A stretch of DNA of 64,000 nt from Verrucomicrobiaceae bacterium (GCA_028293825.1 JAQGNY010000019.1:123050-187049); one strand, 5' to 3'. Shown: positions 45,955-56,220, counted from the stretch's first letter. Notes: a model not told the origin generated them from the sequence alone. Numbers and translations are program-made.

Positions 45955-48900
45955 TCAATGAAAATCGCGCGAGGCCAATTCCATATCGGTCAGATAGCGG
46001 CTGCAATCGATCAATTCGCCTGCCGTCACGTGCACGACGCCCTGGCTCGATTCGACCACGCCTTTCACCATCATCACGCGCGCTTTCAACAAGGCCTCGC
46101 GATAACGTTGCTGAATCGGTTCGCGCACGATGACATTGGTGTTGCCGGTTTCGTCTTCCAGCGTGATAAAAATCAGATTGCTTTCGGTGCCGGGGCGCTG
46201 ACGCCCGGTCACCAGTCCGGCCACGCGCACGAAACGGTTGGGCATTTCGCCCAGCTCGGCATAACGCCGGCATTGTCGGAATAATTCGTGGCGTTCGCGC
46301 AACCATGCCATCGGATGACGTTTCAGACTCAGCCGCAGGCTGTTGTAATCGGCGACGATATCTTGAATTTCGCTCGGTGCGTTCAGCTGCACCTGATCGT
46401 CGTAATTGTTTTCGTGTGTTAGCAGCGGCGCGCCGGCCTTGATCGCGCGCGCCTGCCAATGCGCTTGATGGCGGTGACCGCTGAGCGCGCGCAGCGCATC
46501 GCCGGCAATCAGGCCCGCCAGCTGCGCTGCATTCAAGCCTGTGCGTTTTTGCAAATCGCCCATATCGGCGAACGGTTTTTTCATGCGCTCGGCAACAATC
46601 AGTTGCGCCGCTGTGTCGCCCAAACCTTTGACGATGCGAAAACCGAGACGAATCGCGCTGACACCGCACGCATCTTTTTCGATGACGTGATCGAACGCGC
46701 TGCTATTGATAGCGACCGGATGCACGACCACGCTGTGGCGGCGCGCATCCTGAATTAATTGCGACGGCGAATAGAAACCCATCGGCTGACTGTTCATCAA
46801 CGCGCAGCAGAATTCGGCGGGATAATAATTTTTCAGATATGCGGATATGTACACCAGCAGCGCAAAACTGGCAGCGTGTGATTCGGGAAAACCGTACGCG
46901 CCGAAACCTTTCATTTGCTCGAACAGACTTTCCGCGAACTCCAGCGCATGGCCGCGCAATAACATGCCGTCGATCAGTTTCTGGCGGAAGGTCATCAGAT
47001 TGCCGTTCTTGCCCCACGTCGCCATCGCGCGCCGTAGGCGATCGGCATCGCCGCCGGAAAATCCTGCGGCATCCATCGCCAGTTTGATCACCTGCTCCTG
47101 AAAAATCGGCACGCCATAGGTGCGTTTGACGATGGGCCAGATCACCGGATGAATATCCGGCATCGGCTCCAATCCCTGCCGGCGGCGCAGGTACGGGTGC
47201 ACCATGTTGCCCTGAATCGGTCCGGGCCGGACGATCGCGACCTGCACCACCAGATCGTAATATTCCTTCGGTTTCAGGCGCGGCAGCATCGACATTTGCG
47301 CACGCGATTCCACCTGAAATACACCGACGCTGTCGGCGCGCTGCAGCATTGCGTAAGTCGCCTCGTCGCCCTGCGGAATATCCGCCATCGTCAGCATTTT
47401 TTCCGGCGGCGAAATCAGCGCCAGGCATTTGCGAATCGCGGTGAGCATGCCGAGCGCGAGTACATCGATCTTCATCAGGCCGACGGCTTCGAGATCTTCC
47501 TTGTCCCATTGAATAACGGTGCGATCCTTCATCGATGCGTTTTCGACCGGCACCAGCTCGCTCAAAATACTTTTGGTGATGACGAAGCCGCCGACATGCT
47601 GCGACAAATGCCGGGGAAAACCGCGCAACTGATGCACCAGCGTGAAAAACAATTGCACCATGTGCGCTTCGCCGGAAAAGCCCAGCTCGCGAAAGCGCTC
47701 CTGTAAATCGTTTGGGCTGTCCCACCACGCCAGCGATTTGCTTAAGTGATCGACATAGGGCGCGTCGAATCCCAGCGCCTTGCCGACATCGCGAATCGCA
47801 CTGCGGCTGCGATAGCAGATCACGGTCGCCGCCAGCGCGGCGCGCTCGCGTGTGTATTTTTTGTAGATGTACTGAATGATTTCTTCGCGACGCTCGTGCT
47901 CGAAATCGACATCGATATCGGGCGGCTCTTTGCGCTCTTCGGAAATAAACCGCTCGAACAATAACTGCGCATTGTCGGGCGACACTTCGGTAATGCCGAG
48001 GCAATAACACACCACCGAATTCGCCGCCGATCCCCGGCCCTGACACAGAATGCCGCGATCGCGTGCAACGTTGACGATGTCGAACACCGTCAAAAAATAA
48101 TATTCGTATTCGAGCCGGTGAATCAGCGCCAGCTCGACGCCGATGCGTTGTTGAATATCGAGCGGCACGCCCTGCGGCCAGCGTTTTTTAGCGCCGAGAT
48201 TGACTTGAAACGCCAGATATTCCGGCGCGCCGTAACCGGGCGGAATCACCTCGGGCGGGTATTCGTATTTCAGTTCGTCGAGCGAAAAACGACAGCGCCG
48301 CGCGATGTGCGTGCTCTCTTGCAGCATCGCCTGCGGATACAGCGATTGCAGCGTTTCGATCGAGCGTAGATAGCGCTCGCCATTGCCGGCGCGGCGAAAG
48401 CCGAGCTGTTCGATGGGCGTGACGTGTTGAATCGCCACCACCGTATCGAGCAGCATTTTGCGTGCGGGGTGATGCATGGCCGCGTCGCCGCACGCCACCA
48501 TCGGAATCTGCCAGCGCAGCGCCAACTGATATACCGCGTGGTAGCGTTCGGACTCATCGCCCAGCAGCAAATTGCTGAAGCCGAGCCAGAGCCGATCCGA
48601 AAATCCGCGCTGCAGAATGTCGGCGTAGTAATCGTTACCGGCGCAATCGTGCTGCACTTTCCAGATCAGCAAATTGGTTTTCAGATTGTGTTCGAGATCG
48701 GCCAGATGCAATTCGTACTCGCCTTTCGGCGCGCGCCGCCGCGCGAAAGTAATCAGCGCCGACAGTTCGCTGTAAGCGGTGCGATCGGTGGCCAGCGCGA
48801 CCACCTTAATGCCTTCCTTCAATTGAAATTCGGCGCCGATGATCAGCGGCAGGCCGCACTCCTTTGCCGCGACATGCGCTTTGACGACACCGGCCAGCGA

Positions 48901-49023
48901 GCACTCGTCGGTGATGGCGAGCGCGGTGTAGCCCAGTTCGCGCGCCTGCAATACCAGCTCCTGCGGGTAAGAAGCGCCGCGCAGAAAGCTGAAATTACTG
49001 ATGCAGTGCAGTTCGGCGTACAT
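45955..49023 (-). CDS. dnaE2: Error-prone DNA polymerase DnaE2 (ImuC)
   Basis: A 1022-residue C-family polymerase alpha paralogue for SOS mutagenesis. The PHP domain starts MYAELHCISNFSFLRGASYP. Catalytic Asp residues lie in PPDIDVDFEHERR and MKIDVLALGML. The C-terminal OB-fold part (VRVAGLVTGRQRPGTESNLIFITLEDETGNTNVIV) is present. The ATG at 49023 is the family start; the frame extends 63 codons upstream into imuB without conservation. It begins four bases after the imuB stop. Confidence 0.96.
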   Translation of the reverse strand: MYAELHCISNFSFLRGASYPQELVLQARELGYTALAITDECSLAGVVKAHVAAKECGLPLIIGAEFQLKEGIKVVALATDRTAYSELSALITFARRRAPKGEYELHLADLEHNLKTNLLIWKVQHDCAGNDYYADILQRGFSDRLWLGFSNLLLGDESERYHAVYQLALRWQIPMVACGDAAMHHPARKMLLDTVVAIQHVTPIEQLGFRRAGNGERYLRSIETLQSLYPQAMLQESTHIARRCRFSLDELKYEYPPEVIPPGYGAPEYLAFQVNLGAKKRWPQGVPLDIQQRIGVELALIHRLEYEYYFLTVFDIVNVARDRGILCQGRGSAANSVVCYCLGITEVSPDNAQLLFERFISEERKEPPDIDVDFEHERREEIIQYIYKKYTRERAALAATVICYRSRSAIRDVGKALGFDAPYVDHLSKSLAWWDSPNDLQERFRELGFSGEAHMVQLFFTLVHQLRGFPRHLSQHVGGFVITKSILSELVPVENASMKDRTVIQWDKEDLEAVGLMKIDVLALGMLTAIRKCLALISPPEKMLTMADIPQGDEATYAMLQRADSVGVFQVESRAQMSMLPRLKPKEYYDLVVQVAIVRPGPIQGNMVHPYLRRRQGLEPMPDIHPVIWPIVKRTYGVPIFQEQVIKLAMDAAGFSGGDADRLRRAMATWGKNGNLMTFRQKLIDGMLLRGHALEFAESLFEQMKGFGAYGFPESHAASFALLVYISAYLKNYYPAEFCCALMNSQPMGFYSPSQLIQDARRHSVVVHPVAINSSAFDHVIEKDACGVSAIRLGFRIVKGLGDTAAQLIVAERMKKPFADMGDLQKRTGLNAAQLAGLIAGDALRALSGHRHQAHWQARAIKAGAPLLTHENNYDDQVQLNAPSEIQDIVADYNSLRLSLKRHPMAWLRERHELFRQCRRYAELGEMPNRFVRVAGLVTGRQRPGTESNLIFITLEDETGNTNVIVREPIQQRYREALLKARVMMVKGVVESSQGVVHVTAGELIDCSRYLTDMELASRDFH

Positions 49024-49027
49024 GGCT

Positions 49028-50593
49028 TCACGCAAACCAGCCGTGCAGGAACCAGCGGTATTGCAGCGGCTGCAACGGTTCGCTCGCCGCCACAGCGGAC
49101 GTTGCGCCATCTTCGGACGAGGCCTGTTCGGATGCAGTAAACGAATCGAGCAGCGGCAAAAAGAATTCGCGATACACCCAGCACAGCCGGTCGTCGTGCG
49201 TGCGTGCGACAAAATAATCGCGCACCTGGTAGTCGCGGCTTGCGCCCTCGGCCTGCCACCAGTGATTATCGACGCGCTCGGGGCCGCGTAATAACGTCAG
49301 TGCGGTTTTCCATAACGGCAGGCCATCGCGCTCGCGCAGCGGCTGCGGTTGCGGCAATAACCAGAGCGGTCGCGGGCCGCCACCGCGCACTGCGGGCCGC
49401 TTTGCGGTGGGATGATCGGCAACTTGCCAACTGCGCTCCGGCCACAGCGATTCGCAGGGTTCGATACGTTGTAGTGCATCGCTGCCCAGGCGCGCGCGCA
49501 GGCGATCAAATAGCGCGTGTCCGGCCTCGTCCTGTTCGCGCGCATCGGGAAACAATTGCGTACTGGCCGGCGCCGCTTCGAAAAAATCCTCGCTGTGCAA
49601 ACTGAGGCTGAACACAGACTCCTTCAAGACGACTTGATCGAGCTTGATACGGCTCAATTCCAGCAGGGCCGGCAAATCGTTTTGCGTGCGCGACAGCTCG
49701 ATCACAATGTCGGCCTGCACGGCGTGCGCATCGTACAAACGCCAGCGCAACACGTGACAGAGCAACTGGCGCGCGCGCAGGTAATCGCACAGGCGCTGCA
49801 ACAGCCGCTTCATCGGAAACCGCAGCATCTGCCGCTGTGGCACGCCATCGAGAAAGGTCAGCCCCTGACGGAATACCGGTGCCGGCCGGAAAAAATCCTG
49901 CAGATCGGCGCTGTCGCCCCACAGCTGTTGCAGGTAATTCACCACGTCGGCGCCAAAGCGTTTACCCACAGCCGCATACGGCAGGGCCTGCACCGCGCCG
50001 AGTGTGGCGAGCCCCATCTGCTGCAGCGCGGCGCGATCATTCGCCGCTATCTGCAGGTCGTCGATCGGCACCGCCGCCAGCTGTGTGTATAGCGCTTCGA
50101 TATGCAGGCGCTCGTCGATCAGGGCCGGCAAATGTGGACGACGCGCCAGCAGCCACGCCGCTTTCGGCGTATGCGCGACGCCGGACAACACTGCGTGGCC
50201 GCGTTCTTCCAGCGCGCTCTGCAACAACGCCAGCAGCGGACTCAGGCCGCGATAAAAAAGGCGGCAACTGCCGATTTCCAGCAACAAACTGTTGCCGGCC
50301 GCAGCGGTCACCATCGGCGTGAAGCCGTAGGCGAGGCAGGCCAGGTTTTGCAGTAATTCCGCCTCGCGTTGTGGCTCCCGTTCGAGCATCAGTAGATCGG
50401 CGTAGAGCGAACTTGCGGTGGAAACGGCGAGACCTGGTTCGAGGTTGTCGCGATTGCTGCACCATACGCGGCGCTGCTCGATCGCTATGGCCGGGCGTGC
50501 CGGATCGCGTTCGAACACGGCCAGCGCCAGTTGCGAAAAATGCAGGCACAGCCAGACCGGCTCGGGCGACGCCGATGAGTCAGTGCGTGGCAT
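49028..50593 (-). CDS. imuB: Inactive Y-family polymerase-like protein ImuB
   Basis: 521 residues, related to DinB-type polymerases but without the catalytic acidic residues, as expected for ImuB, which bridges the beta clamp and DnaE2. The N-terminal WLCLHFSQLALAVFER, the LQQMGLATLGAVQALP helix-hairpin-helix region and the long Trp-rich C-terminal tail are typical. A QLF segment (TQLFPDAREQD) could be a clamp contact. The start at 50593 overlaps imuA by 14 bases. Confidence 0.92.
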   Translation of the reverse strand: MPRTDSSASPEPVWLCLHFSQLALAVFERDPARPAIAIEQRRVWCSNRDNLEPGLAVSTASSLYADLLMLEREPQREAELLQNLACLAYGFTPMVTAAAGNSLLLEIGSCRLFYRGLSPLLALLQSALEERGHAVLSGVAHTPKAAWLLARRPHLPALIDERLHIEALYTQLAAVPIDDLQIAANDRAALQQMGLATLGAVQALPYAAVGKRFGADVVNYLQQLWGDSADLQDFFRPAPVFRQGLTFLDGVPQRQMLRFPMKRLLQRLCDYLRARQLLCHVLRWRLYDAHAVQADIVIELSRTQNDLPALLELSRIKLDQVVLKESVFSLSLHSEDFFEAAPASTQLFPDAREQDEAGHALFDRLRARLGSDALQRIEPCESLWPERSWQVADHPTAKRPAVRGGGPRPLWLLPQPQPLRERDGLPLWKTALTLLRGPERVDNHWWQAEGASRDYQVRDYFVARTHDDRLCWVYREFFLPLLDSFTASEQASSEDGATSAVAASEPLQPLQYRWFLHGWFA

Positions 50594-51368
50594 GGCGTTC
50601 GGTGCGTACGGAAAAACGGCGCGGCAACGGCCGGCGGTTGGCAATCGGCTCGATAAGTCGGCGCGGCGTGGCAATCGCGTCGAACGCGTCTTCCTCTGCG
50701 GTGAGGTGCGCGCCCACCAGCGTCGCGCATTCGGACAAGGGCATCTGCGCATCGAACACTAGCGAGCGGGGCAACTGCACTTGCTGACCCGCAATGCCGC
50801 CGCGCTGTTTCAATATCTGCACCGAAAGTTGTCGATCGGCGACACCGAGTTGCAGTCGCAACGCTGCCGGCGATGTGTGCGCCGCATTGCCGGTACCGCG
50901 AAACAGAAAGGCGAAGCTCTGCTGCGCGCCGGCGGCGACCTGCAATTTACGCAGCTCGGCATAGCGCAATGGCTGGCTCGGCCAGTACAACACCGCACCG
51001 ACAGCGGCGCAGCGCAGCGCCTGCTCGCACGCCCACAGTTGCTGTTTTGGCTCGGTGCGGACGATCAACAACGATTCGGGCCCTATGCCGGCCCGCGCCA
51101 GCGCCGGCGCATAAGGCACGAACGGAGGATTGATCCAGACCTGCGACAGCTGCTCGCGACTCAGCGCCGATAATGCGGGCAGCAACAGCTCCAGCTCGCC
51201 GATGCCTGGCCGGTCGAGCAACAGTTCGGTCAGCGCTGCGCGCGGCCAGCCGCCGTACAACGCGCGATCCAGCTCGCGAAAACCCGTAGCTATACCGCCG
51301 CTGGAGCGATAATCGCGCGAGCGCCAGAGATCCGGGCGCTGCAAGAGGCGTTGTAGGGAGGGGTTCAT
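50580..51368 (-). CDS. imuA: SOS mutagenesis protein ImuA (RecA-like)
   Basis: 262 residues. The N-terminal GIATGFRELDRALYGGWPRAALTELL is the ImuA/SulA-like signature, and the rest follows the RecA core without a Walker A Gly-Lys-Thr. It is the first gene of imuA-imuB-dnaE2. A LexA box lies 15 bases upstream of the start, so the operon should be induced by DNA damage. No lexA copy is adjacent, unlike in some other bacteria with this cassette. Confidence 0.93.
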   Translation of the reverse strand: MNPSLQRLLQRPDLWRSRDYRSSGGIATGFRELDRALYGGWPRAALTELLLDRPGIGELELLLPALSALSREQLSQVWINPPFVPYAPALARAGIGPESLLIVRTEPKQQLWACEQALRCAAVGAVLYWPSQPLRYAELRKLQVAAGAQQSFAFLFRGTGNAAHTSPAALRLQLGVADRQLSVQILKQRGGIAGQQVQLPRSLVFDAQMPLSECATLVGAHLTAEEDAFDAIATPRRLIEPIANRRPLPRRFSVRTERHATH

Positions 51369-51382
51369 TGATAGATCGCTAA

Positions 51383-51398
51383 CTGTGTTTATATACAG
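51383..51398 (-). promoter_or_regulatory. LexA box (SOS operator) of imuA
   Basis: CTGTGTTTATATACAG: CTG-N10-CAG with an A/T-rich centre, flanked by A and T, close to the enterobacterial consensus. It is centred about 22 bases upstream of the imuA ATG. Confidence 0.9.
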
Positions 51399-51519
51399 TC
51401 TATCGGCGAAAGTGAAAGTTGGCCAGACATCCTCATCATTGCGCTACCTCTTGTTCCTCCCGACAGCGCTAAAGCTTTTGCGGTAGGCTAAATGACGTTT
51501 GGATGCTCAGGGCGCTGCT

Positions 51520-52305
51520 ATGAACAACGATGACAATAACAAGGGTGCGAAAGACACCGGTGAGAAAAGCAATGGTGAAAGAAATAAGACGTCGTGGTGG
51601 CAAACCCTGCCGGGTATTTTGACGGCGGCGGCCGGTATCATTACGGCAGTGACCGGATTAATTATTGCGCTCAACCAAGTTGGCATTTTTGATGGCAATA
51701 AAGCGGCGCAAAATCGCGCCGAATCGGGAACAGCAAGTAGCGTCGGCAGCTCGCCGGTATTTGAAGGGCCCTCGTCACACGAAGCGTCTCCCGAAACTCC
51801 ACCTGAAAGTAATGCCGGTCTCGCCGCCGCTGCTGAGTTACCGGTAGCGGCAAATCAGACCGCGTCGATTAATTTATTGTCGATGGAAAATGGTGGGCAA
51901 CTTATCGTCGCACCGAACCAGGAGTGGAGCGTGACTAACGATGGCAAGGAAGATAATTACCGCGAAGTCAAAGTCGGCGAGGAGGCGGTATTCGCTTTTA
52001 AAGATGAGCGCGCAGCCACCTTCGATCGCTTCGATATGTTGATTCCAAAGAGCGGCCGCAATCCGAAGGAGTTTGAATTATTCGCCGGCAGCGAATCGCC
52101 GACCGGTGAGTTTCATTCGATTGGAACTTTTCATCCGCAAAATATTCGACTAATGAAAACAGAAGGCTGGCAGACGTTTAAATTTGCGCCAGTGACGGCG
52201 ACCTACCTAAAAATAAAACTGCGTTCGAATTATGAAGATGTAGTTTGGCTCGATCTGTATGAGTTTCGCTTGCAGGGTCAACTCAGCGCTGCGTCGGCAC
52301 ACTGA
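51520..52305 (+). CDS. Membrane-anchored protein with C-terminal discoidin-like domain
   Basis: 261 residues. A polar N-terminus (NNDDNNKGAKDTGEK) is followed by one membrane helix at about 30-50 (LPGILTAAAGIITAVTGLIIAL), a Ser/Pro/Glu linker to about 115, and a beta-rich C-terminal part ending in a discoidin-type pattern (FDRFDMLIP...FELFAGSESPTGEFHSIGTF...ATYLKIKLRSNY...VWLDLYEFRLQG). Such domains bind sugars or surfaces. Function unknown. The start at 51520 is chosen over a codon seven residues upstream because it begins the polar segment; neither has a strong ribosome site. Confidence 0.6.
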   Translation: MNNDDNNKGAKDTGEKSNGERNKTSWWQTLPGILTAAAGIITAVTGLIIALNQVGIFDGNKAAQNRAESGTASSVGSSPVFEGPSSHEASPETPPESNAGLAAAAELPVAANQTASINLLSMENGGQLIVAPNQEWSVTNDGKEDNYREVKVGEEAVFAFKDERAATFDRFDMLIPKSGRNPKEFELFAGSESPTGEFHSIGTFHPQNIRLMKTEGWQTFKFAPVTATYLKIKLRSNYEDVVWLDLYEFRLQGQLSAASAH

Positions 52306-52343
52306 TTTTTAAATTTTATAAAATGGTTCGCAGAAATTGAGAC

Positions 52344-52387
52344 GAAAAAAAACCGGGGCTACCTTGCGATAGCTCCGGCTAAAAAAA
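52344..52387 (-). terminator. Terminator after the PstS-like gene
   Basis: A GCCGGAGCTA stem pairs imperfectly with TAGCCCCGGT, flanked by A and T runs on both sides; on the minus strand eight T follow the stem. It may serve the plus-strand gene too. Confidence 0.85.
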
Positions 52388-52393
52388 TTAAAA

Positions 52394-52816
52394 TTACTTA
52401 ACGGCTACTACTTTTTTCACCGAGCTATCGAGCGCGCTGCTGTCGATATAACCGATCAGTGTTTTGTCTTTGGCCACGGCTTCTTTCACCTGCGAATCGT
52501 CGCCCACGGCTTTCGGCGGCTGACCTTTACCGGTGAAGACGATACGCGACCAATGCGCGTTTAATTGCGACGCATTTTTACCAGCCGCTTTTTCATAAAA
52601 CGTATCGCGCGAAGCGGAACCGCTTTCCTGATCGACAGCTTTCAGCGCCACGCCGCCGATAGTCGGCGATTTGCCTAAGAAGAAATCGCCGGCCTCCGCT
52701 TGCGTAGCGGTAACGCTCACCGATGGATTAACAATAACAACAACATCGGCGAGTGCTGACAATGGCAGCAGGCACGCAGTAATCATTGCGGTATGAGAAA
52801 ACAATTTACGAATCAT
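52394..52816 (-). CDS. Short PstS-like periplasmic protein
   Basis: 140 residues with a signal peptide (ITACLLPLSALA). The mature part has VVVIVNPSVSVTATQAEAGDFFLGKSPTIGG and SRDTFYEKAAGKNASQLNAHWSRIVFTGKGQPPKA, a pattern of small single-lobe proteins annotated as phosphate ABC transporter substrate-binding. At 140 residues it cannot be a full two-lobe PstS, and no transporter genes lie nearby. It precedes a terminator and follows the porin by 43 bases. ATG at 52816 has better spacing to AAGG than the ATG before it. Confidence 0.7.
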   Translation of the reverse strand: MIRKLFSHTAMITACLLPLSALADVVVIVNPSVSVTATQAEAGDFFLGKSPTIGGVALKAVDQESGSASRDTFYEKAAGKNASQLNAHWSRIVFTGKGQPPKAVGDDSQVKEAVAKDKTLIGYIDSSALDSSVKKVVAVK

Positions 52817-52859
52817 CATTTCACCTTTTTAAAAAATAAGTTTCAGTTGTGAAATGCGA

Positions 52860-54197
52860 TTAGAAAATCGCATCAAAGCCCAACGACATAACTGTTGCGC
52901 CATCTTTATCCAGACCCTGTGCCGTATCCGTTGCCAAGCGACCGAAAGGGACAGCAGCTAAACCACTTGCGCCGAGCGTGCCGTTGAAGTGGTCGTATTT
53001 GGTCGCTTCGCCTTTCAGTACAACTTTTTCATTCAGGTTGTAGCGCAGGCCGATACCGGTCGATTGCACGTGCTGTTTTGGGTTTACGCCTATCATATCT
53101 GCGTCGTTAACCGAATAGGCTTTGGCCCAGGTTGCGTACGGCATAAATTCGCCGATCTGATAACCGAGCGTGGTGTAGAAACCATCGGTATCCGGCGTCA
53201 ATTTGTCGAGATCGCCGCTCACGCGCACTTGCTTGCCTTCAACCAGCGCGAACAACGCACCATTGTCGTAACGCACTGCAGCGGAAAAATAATTGATATT
53301 GCCTTTAAACGCGGCGAGTGTGGGGTCGAGCGTCAAGCCTTCAGCGTGTGTTGCGCTGGCACGCAAAGTCCACGCATCGTTATTAAGGGTCACGCCGGCG
53401 CCAGTGCCGTAACTGGAGTGCAAGCTATAGCCGCTGTTATCACCGCCCAGATCGCCGAAGAAAACCTGCAGCGTGTTATTCCAGCCGCCGAAATTGAAGC
53501 TTTGCAGCACATCAACACCCTGATATTCGATAGCGTCGACGCCATACATTTCGATCGGCGGGCGCACCCAGGGGTAGGTGTAACCGACATCGATCGAATC
53601 GGCGTACAGATAATTCGGCACTACCATGCGGCCAGCGCGAATTTTAGTGCTGTCCGTCAATTTGTAACCCAAAAATGCCCACGGTGCTTTCAGGTCGTAA
53701 TTATTTTTGCCAGCCGATTGCAATTGCACGACGGCGTTCACTCTATCGGTCAGCTGATAATCGAATTGCACCGCAGCCACGGTGTCGGATTTAAAGTTGA
53801 TCTGATTGTCGACGCCTGAGCCCAACGTCAATGCGCGATCAGTTGCTTTAACGCCATACACCGACATGTACCCGTTGATTTTTAATTTATCGCGCTCTGC
53901 GTCCAAAGTGCGTTTAACCGAATCGACACGGCTCGCGCTTTTCTTTTCGACGTTAACAATTTCTTCATGCAATTTTGCGGCTTCATCGCTGCTTACGCCG
54001 GCAGCGGCTTGCGGTTTTTGCGTCTCGAGTTGTTGTACTTTGTTACGCAGTGCGGTGATTTCAGCTTGATCCGCTTTGCGTTGAGCTTCGAGGTGGTCCA
54101 AACGTTTAAGAATGGCCGCGTCATCCGCTGCAAATGCGGATGGCATGGTGCCTGCGCAAGCGCTGGCAATCAGCAGTGACAAAAGCTTCATTTTCAT
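52860..54197 (-). CDS. Porin-like outer-membrane protein with N-terminal coiled coil
   Basis: 445 residues. Signal peptide (LLSLLIASACAGTMPSAFA), then a heptad-rich coiled coil at about 25-105 (LKRLDHLEAQRKADQAEITALRNKVQQLE), then an antiparallel beta-barrel of alternating residues ending in Phe (LGFDAIF), the usual signal for barrel insertion. The coiled coil before a barrel resembles DcaP- or OprO-like trimers. The substrate is unknown; the PstS-like neighbour hints at an anion. Confidence 0.8.
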   Translation of the reverse strand: MKMKLLSLLIASACAGTMPSAFAADDAAILKRLDHLEAQRKADQAEITALRNKVQQLETQKPQAAAGVSSDEAAKLHEEIVNVEKKSASRVDSVKRTLDAERDKLKINGYMSVYGVKATDRALTLGSGVDNQINFKSDTVAAVQFDYQLTDRVNAVVQLQSAGKNNYDLKAPWAFLGYKLTDSTKIRAGRMVVPNYLYADSIDVGYTYPWVRPPIEMYGVDAIEYQGVDVLQSFNFGGWNNTLQVFFGDLGGDNSGYSLHSSYGTGAGVTLNNDAWTLRASATHAEGLTLDPTLAAFKGNINYFSAAVRYDNGALFALVEGKQVRVSGDLDKLTPDTDGFYTTLGYQIGEFMPYATWAKAYSVNDADMIGVNPKQHVQSTGIGLRYNLNEKVVLKGEATKYDHFNGTLGASGLAAVPFGRLATDTAQGLDKDGATVMSLGFDAIF

Positions 54198-54304
54198 TGT
54201 GTAGTGCTCCAGGTGTTGTGAATCAAAAAATGTAAATAACGATTAAATAACTAAGGGATGAAAAGATAAAACTTCAAATAAATAGGCAGAAAAAACTTAC
54301 AAAG

Positions 54305-55936
54305 CTACACGCGAAATTGCGCGGAAACATCGCGCAGGCGCGCTACGAAATCGCGCAGTTGTTCGCTGAGTTGATTGACTTCGCGCGTGCTATTAGCGAC
54401 GGCGTTGGCGGATTCGCTCATTGCACCGATACTTTGCTGAATCGATTTGGTGACGTGATCCTGCTCTTCGGTGGCGGCGGCAATTTGATGGCTCATGCCA
54501 TCGATGGAGGCAACGCGATCGGAGATTGCGGTCAATGTGTTGCCGGCTTCGGCGGCTTGATCGACGCTGATGCGCGCGCGATCCTGGCTTTGCGTCATCA
54601 CGGCAACAGCCGCTTTTGACGCTTCGCGTAAATTCTGAATGACCTGTTGAATTTCCTGCGTCGATTGTTGCGTGCGCGATGCCAGCGTGCGCACTTCATC
54701 AGCGACCACGGCAAAACCACGGCCTTGTTCACCGGCACGCGCCGCCTCGATGGCTGCATTCAATGCGAGCAAATTGGTTTGTTCGGCAATATTTTTAATC
54801 ACGTCGAGAATCACGCCGACGTTGTCCGCATCTTTTTGCAAACGTCCAATTACTGCGGCGGCTTCGGTAATATCTTCGGCCAGGCTATTGATTGAAGTTA
54901 CCGCGTCGGACACTTTCTCGGTGCCGCGTTTTGCTTCTTTATCGGTATCGCGTGTTGCGGAAGCTGTAGCTGCAGCGTTTTCTGCAATTTCGCCAACACT
55001 TAAAATTAATTCGCCCATCGCCGACATTAATGCGTTGGTGGAAAATTGTTGCTCGCTGGAATTGTGCGCGGAAATTTCCGCGACTTCGTGCAAACGTTTT
55101 CCCGCCTGCGCCAGCGGATCGGTAACTGCAACCACGCCGGAAACGGCACGATGCAATTTCTCAACGAATAAATTAAACCAGCGCACCAGCTCGCCGATTT
55201 CGTCATCGCCTTGCTCGTGTACACGCACAGTCAAATCGCCATTGCCCTGGGCAATTTGGCGCAGCGAATCGGAAACTTTTTTAACGCTGTGCGTCAACGC
55301 CACGCTAATGCCGATGCTTATACCCAATAAGGTAATCACCAGCAGAATACCCAGGCCGGTGCCGACATAAATAGCGCGGCGTGCAGCGTTGTTCGAGTTT
55401 TCTATTACTTCGCTAAAATGAGTATCGGCGAAGTTTTTCTGTGCGGCTAATTGCTGTTTTAATTCATCGAAATGATCTTGTTTTAATTTCGCTTTTTTGG
55501 CGACATCGGTGCTGGCATTGCCGGCAATCAAATCCTGCGCAAGCTGCGAGGATTCTTTAAAGTATTCGCGCAATGCCGGATCGAGATCGGCCGTGGATTT
55601 TGCATTCGCATCTGCAACAGATGCTGCACTAGTGGCGGCCACTTTAATGGCGGCAAAATTAGCCAAAATAGATGCTTCGGATTTTGCGGCGGAATCGACC
55701 AGCTCTTTATCGCCAGTTGCTACGGCGACGCTGAAAAGGTTTTCCATTTGCTCCAGCAAATCGAGATTGCGTGCGGTGAGATTAACCAGCGGTGCTGCCG
55801 AATCGCGAATACTATCGACGCGCTGAATATTATTCAGGCTTGTGTTAATTACAAATGCCAGAAAAACTCCGAAACCGATTAATGCTACCAGCGGCGAAAT
55901 GGCTAATTTGTATTTGATCGATAAGTTGCGAAGCAT
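54305..55936 (-). CDS. Methyl-accepting chemotaxis protein
   Basis: 543 residues. TM1 at 10-30, a helical periplasmic sensor of about 155 residues (4HB-like, rich in Ala/Lys), TM2 near 190-212, then HAMP ([31 protein letters not shown]) and the signalling tip [35 protein letters not shown]. No C-terminal CheR pentapeptide is seen. It lies upstream of the porin on the same strand, separated by 107 bases, suggesting sensing of a solute that passes the porin. Confidence 0.93.
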   Translation of the reverse strand: MLRNLSIKYKLAISPLVALIGFGVFLAFVINTSLNNIQRVDSIRDSAAPLVNLTARNLDLLEQMENLFSVAVATGDKELVDSAAKSEASILANFAAIKVAATSAASVADANAKSTADLDPALREYFKESSQLAQDLIAGNASTDVAKKAKLKQDHFDELKQQLAAQKNFADTHFSEVIENSNNAARRAIYVGTGLGILLVITLLGISIGISVALTHSVKKVSDSLRQIAQGNGDLTVRVHEQGDDEIGELVRWFNLFVEKLHRAVSGVVAVTDPLAQAGKRLHEVAEISAHNSSEQQFSTNALMSAMGELILSVGEIAENAAATASATRDTDKEAKRGTEKVSDAVTSINSLAEDITEAAAVIGRLQKDADNVGVILDVIKNIAEQTNLLALNAAIEAARAGEQGRGFAVVADEVRTLASRTQQSTQEIQQVIQNLREASKAAVAVMTQSQDRARISVDQAAEAGNTLTAISDRVASIDGMSHQIAAATEEQDHVTKSIQQSIGAMSESANAVANSTREVNQLSEQLRDFVARLRDVSAQFRV

Positions 55937-56220
55937 ATGTAATTAATTTAATCCACAAAGGCGCGTTCTATTTTTTGCATTGCGCTAATAACGCGTAGTG
56001 CGTTGTGTACGTATTTGTCTGCAGCTTGGGGAGTATAGGTGGAGTTTCAAAAATATCTAACGCAATGGATTAGCGGCGGTGTGTGGAATATACGTATCAG
56101 CAATAGACAGTCGACTTTGATATGCGATGCGCGCGTAAAACTATAAATGGAAATTGTTGTAAATTTGCTTGAAACGCCCGCCTGACGCATCATGCAGCTG
56201 AATTTATCGGTGTAATTCAT

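Noticed and set aside
46703..48046. Long Arg-rich minus-strand ORF inside dnaE2, and other long shadows in imuB and dnaE2
   Set aside because: They lie in alternative frames of clear coding sequence and have Arg/Ala-rich compositions typical of frame shadows.
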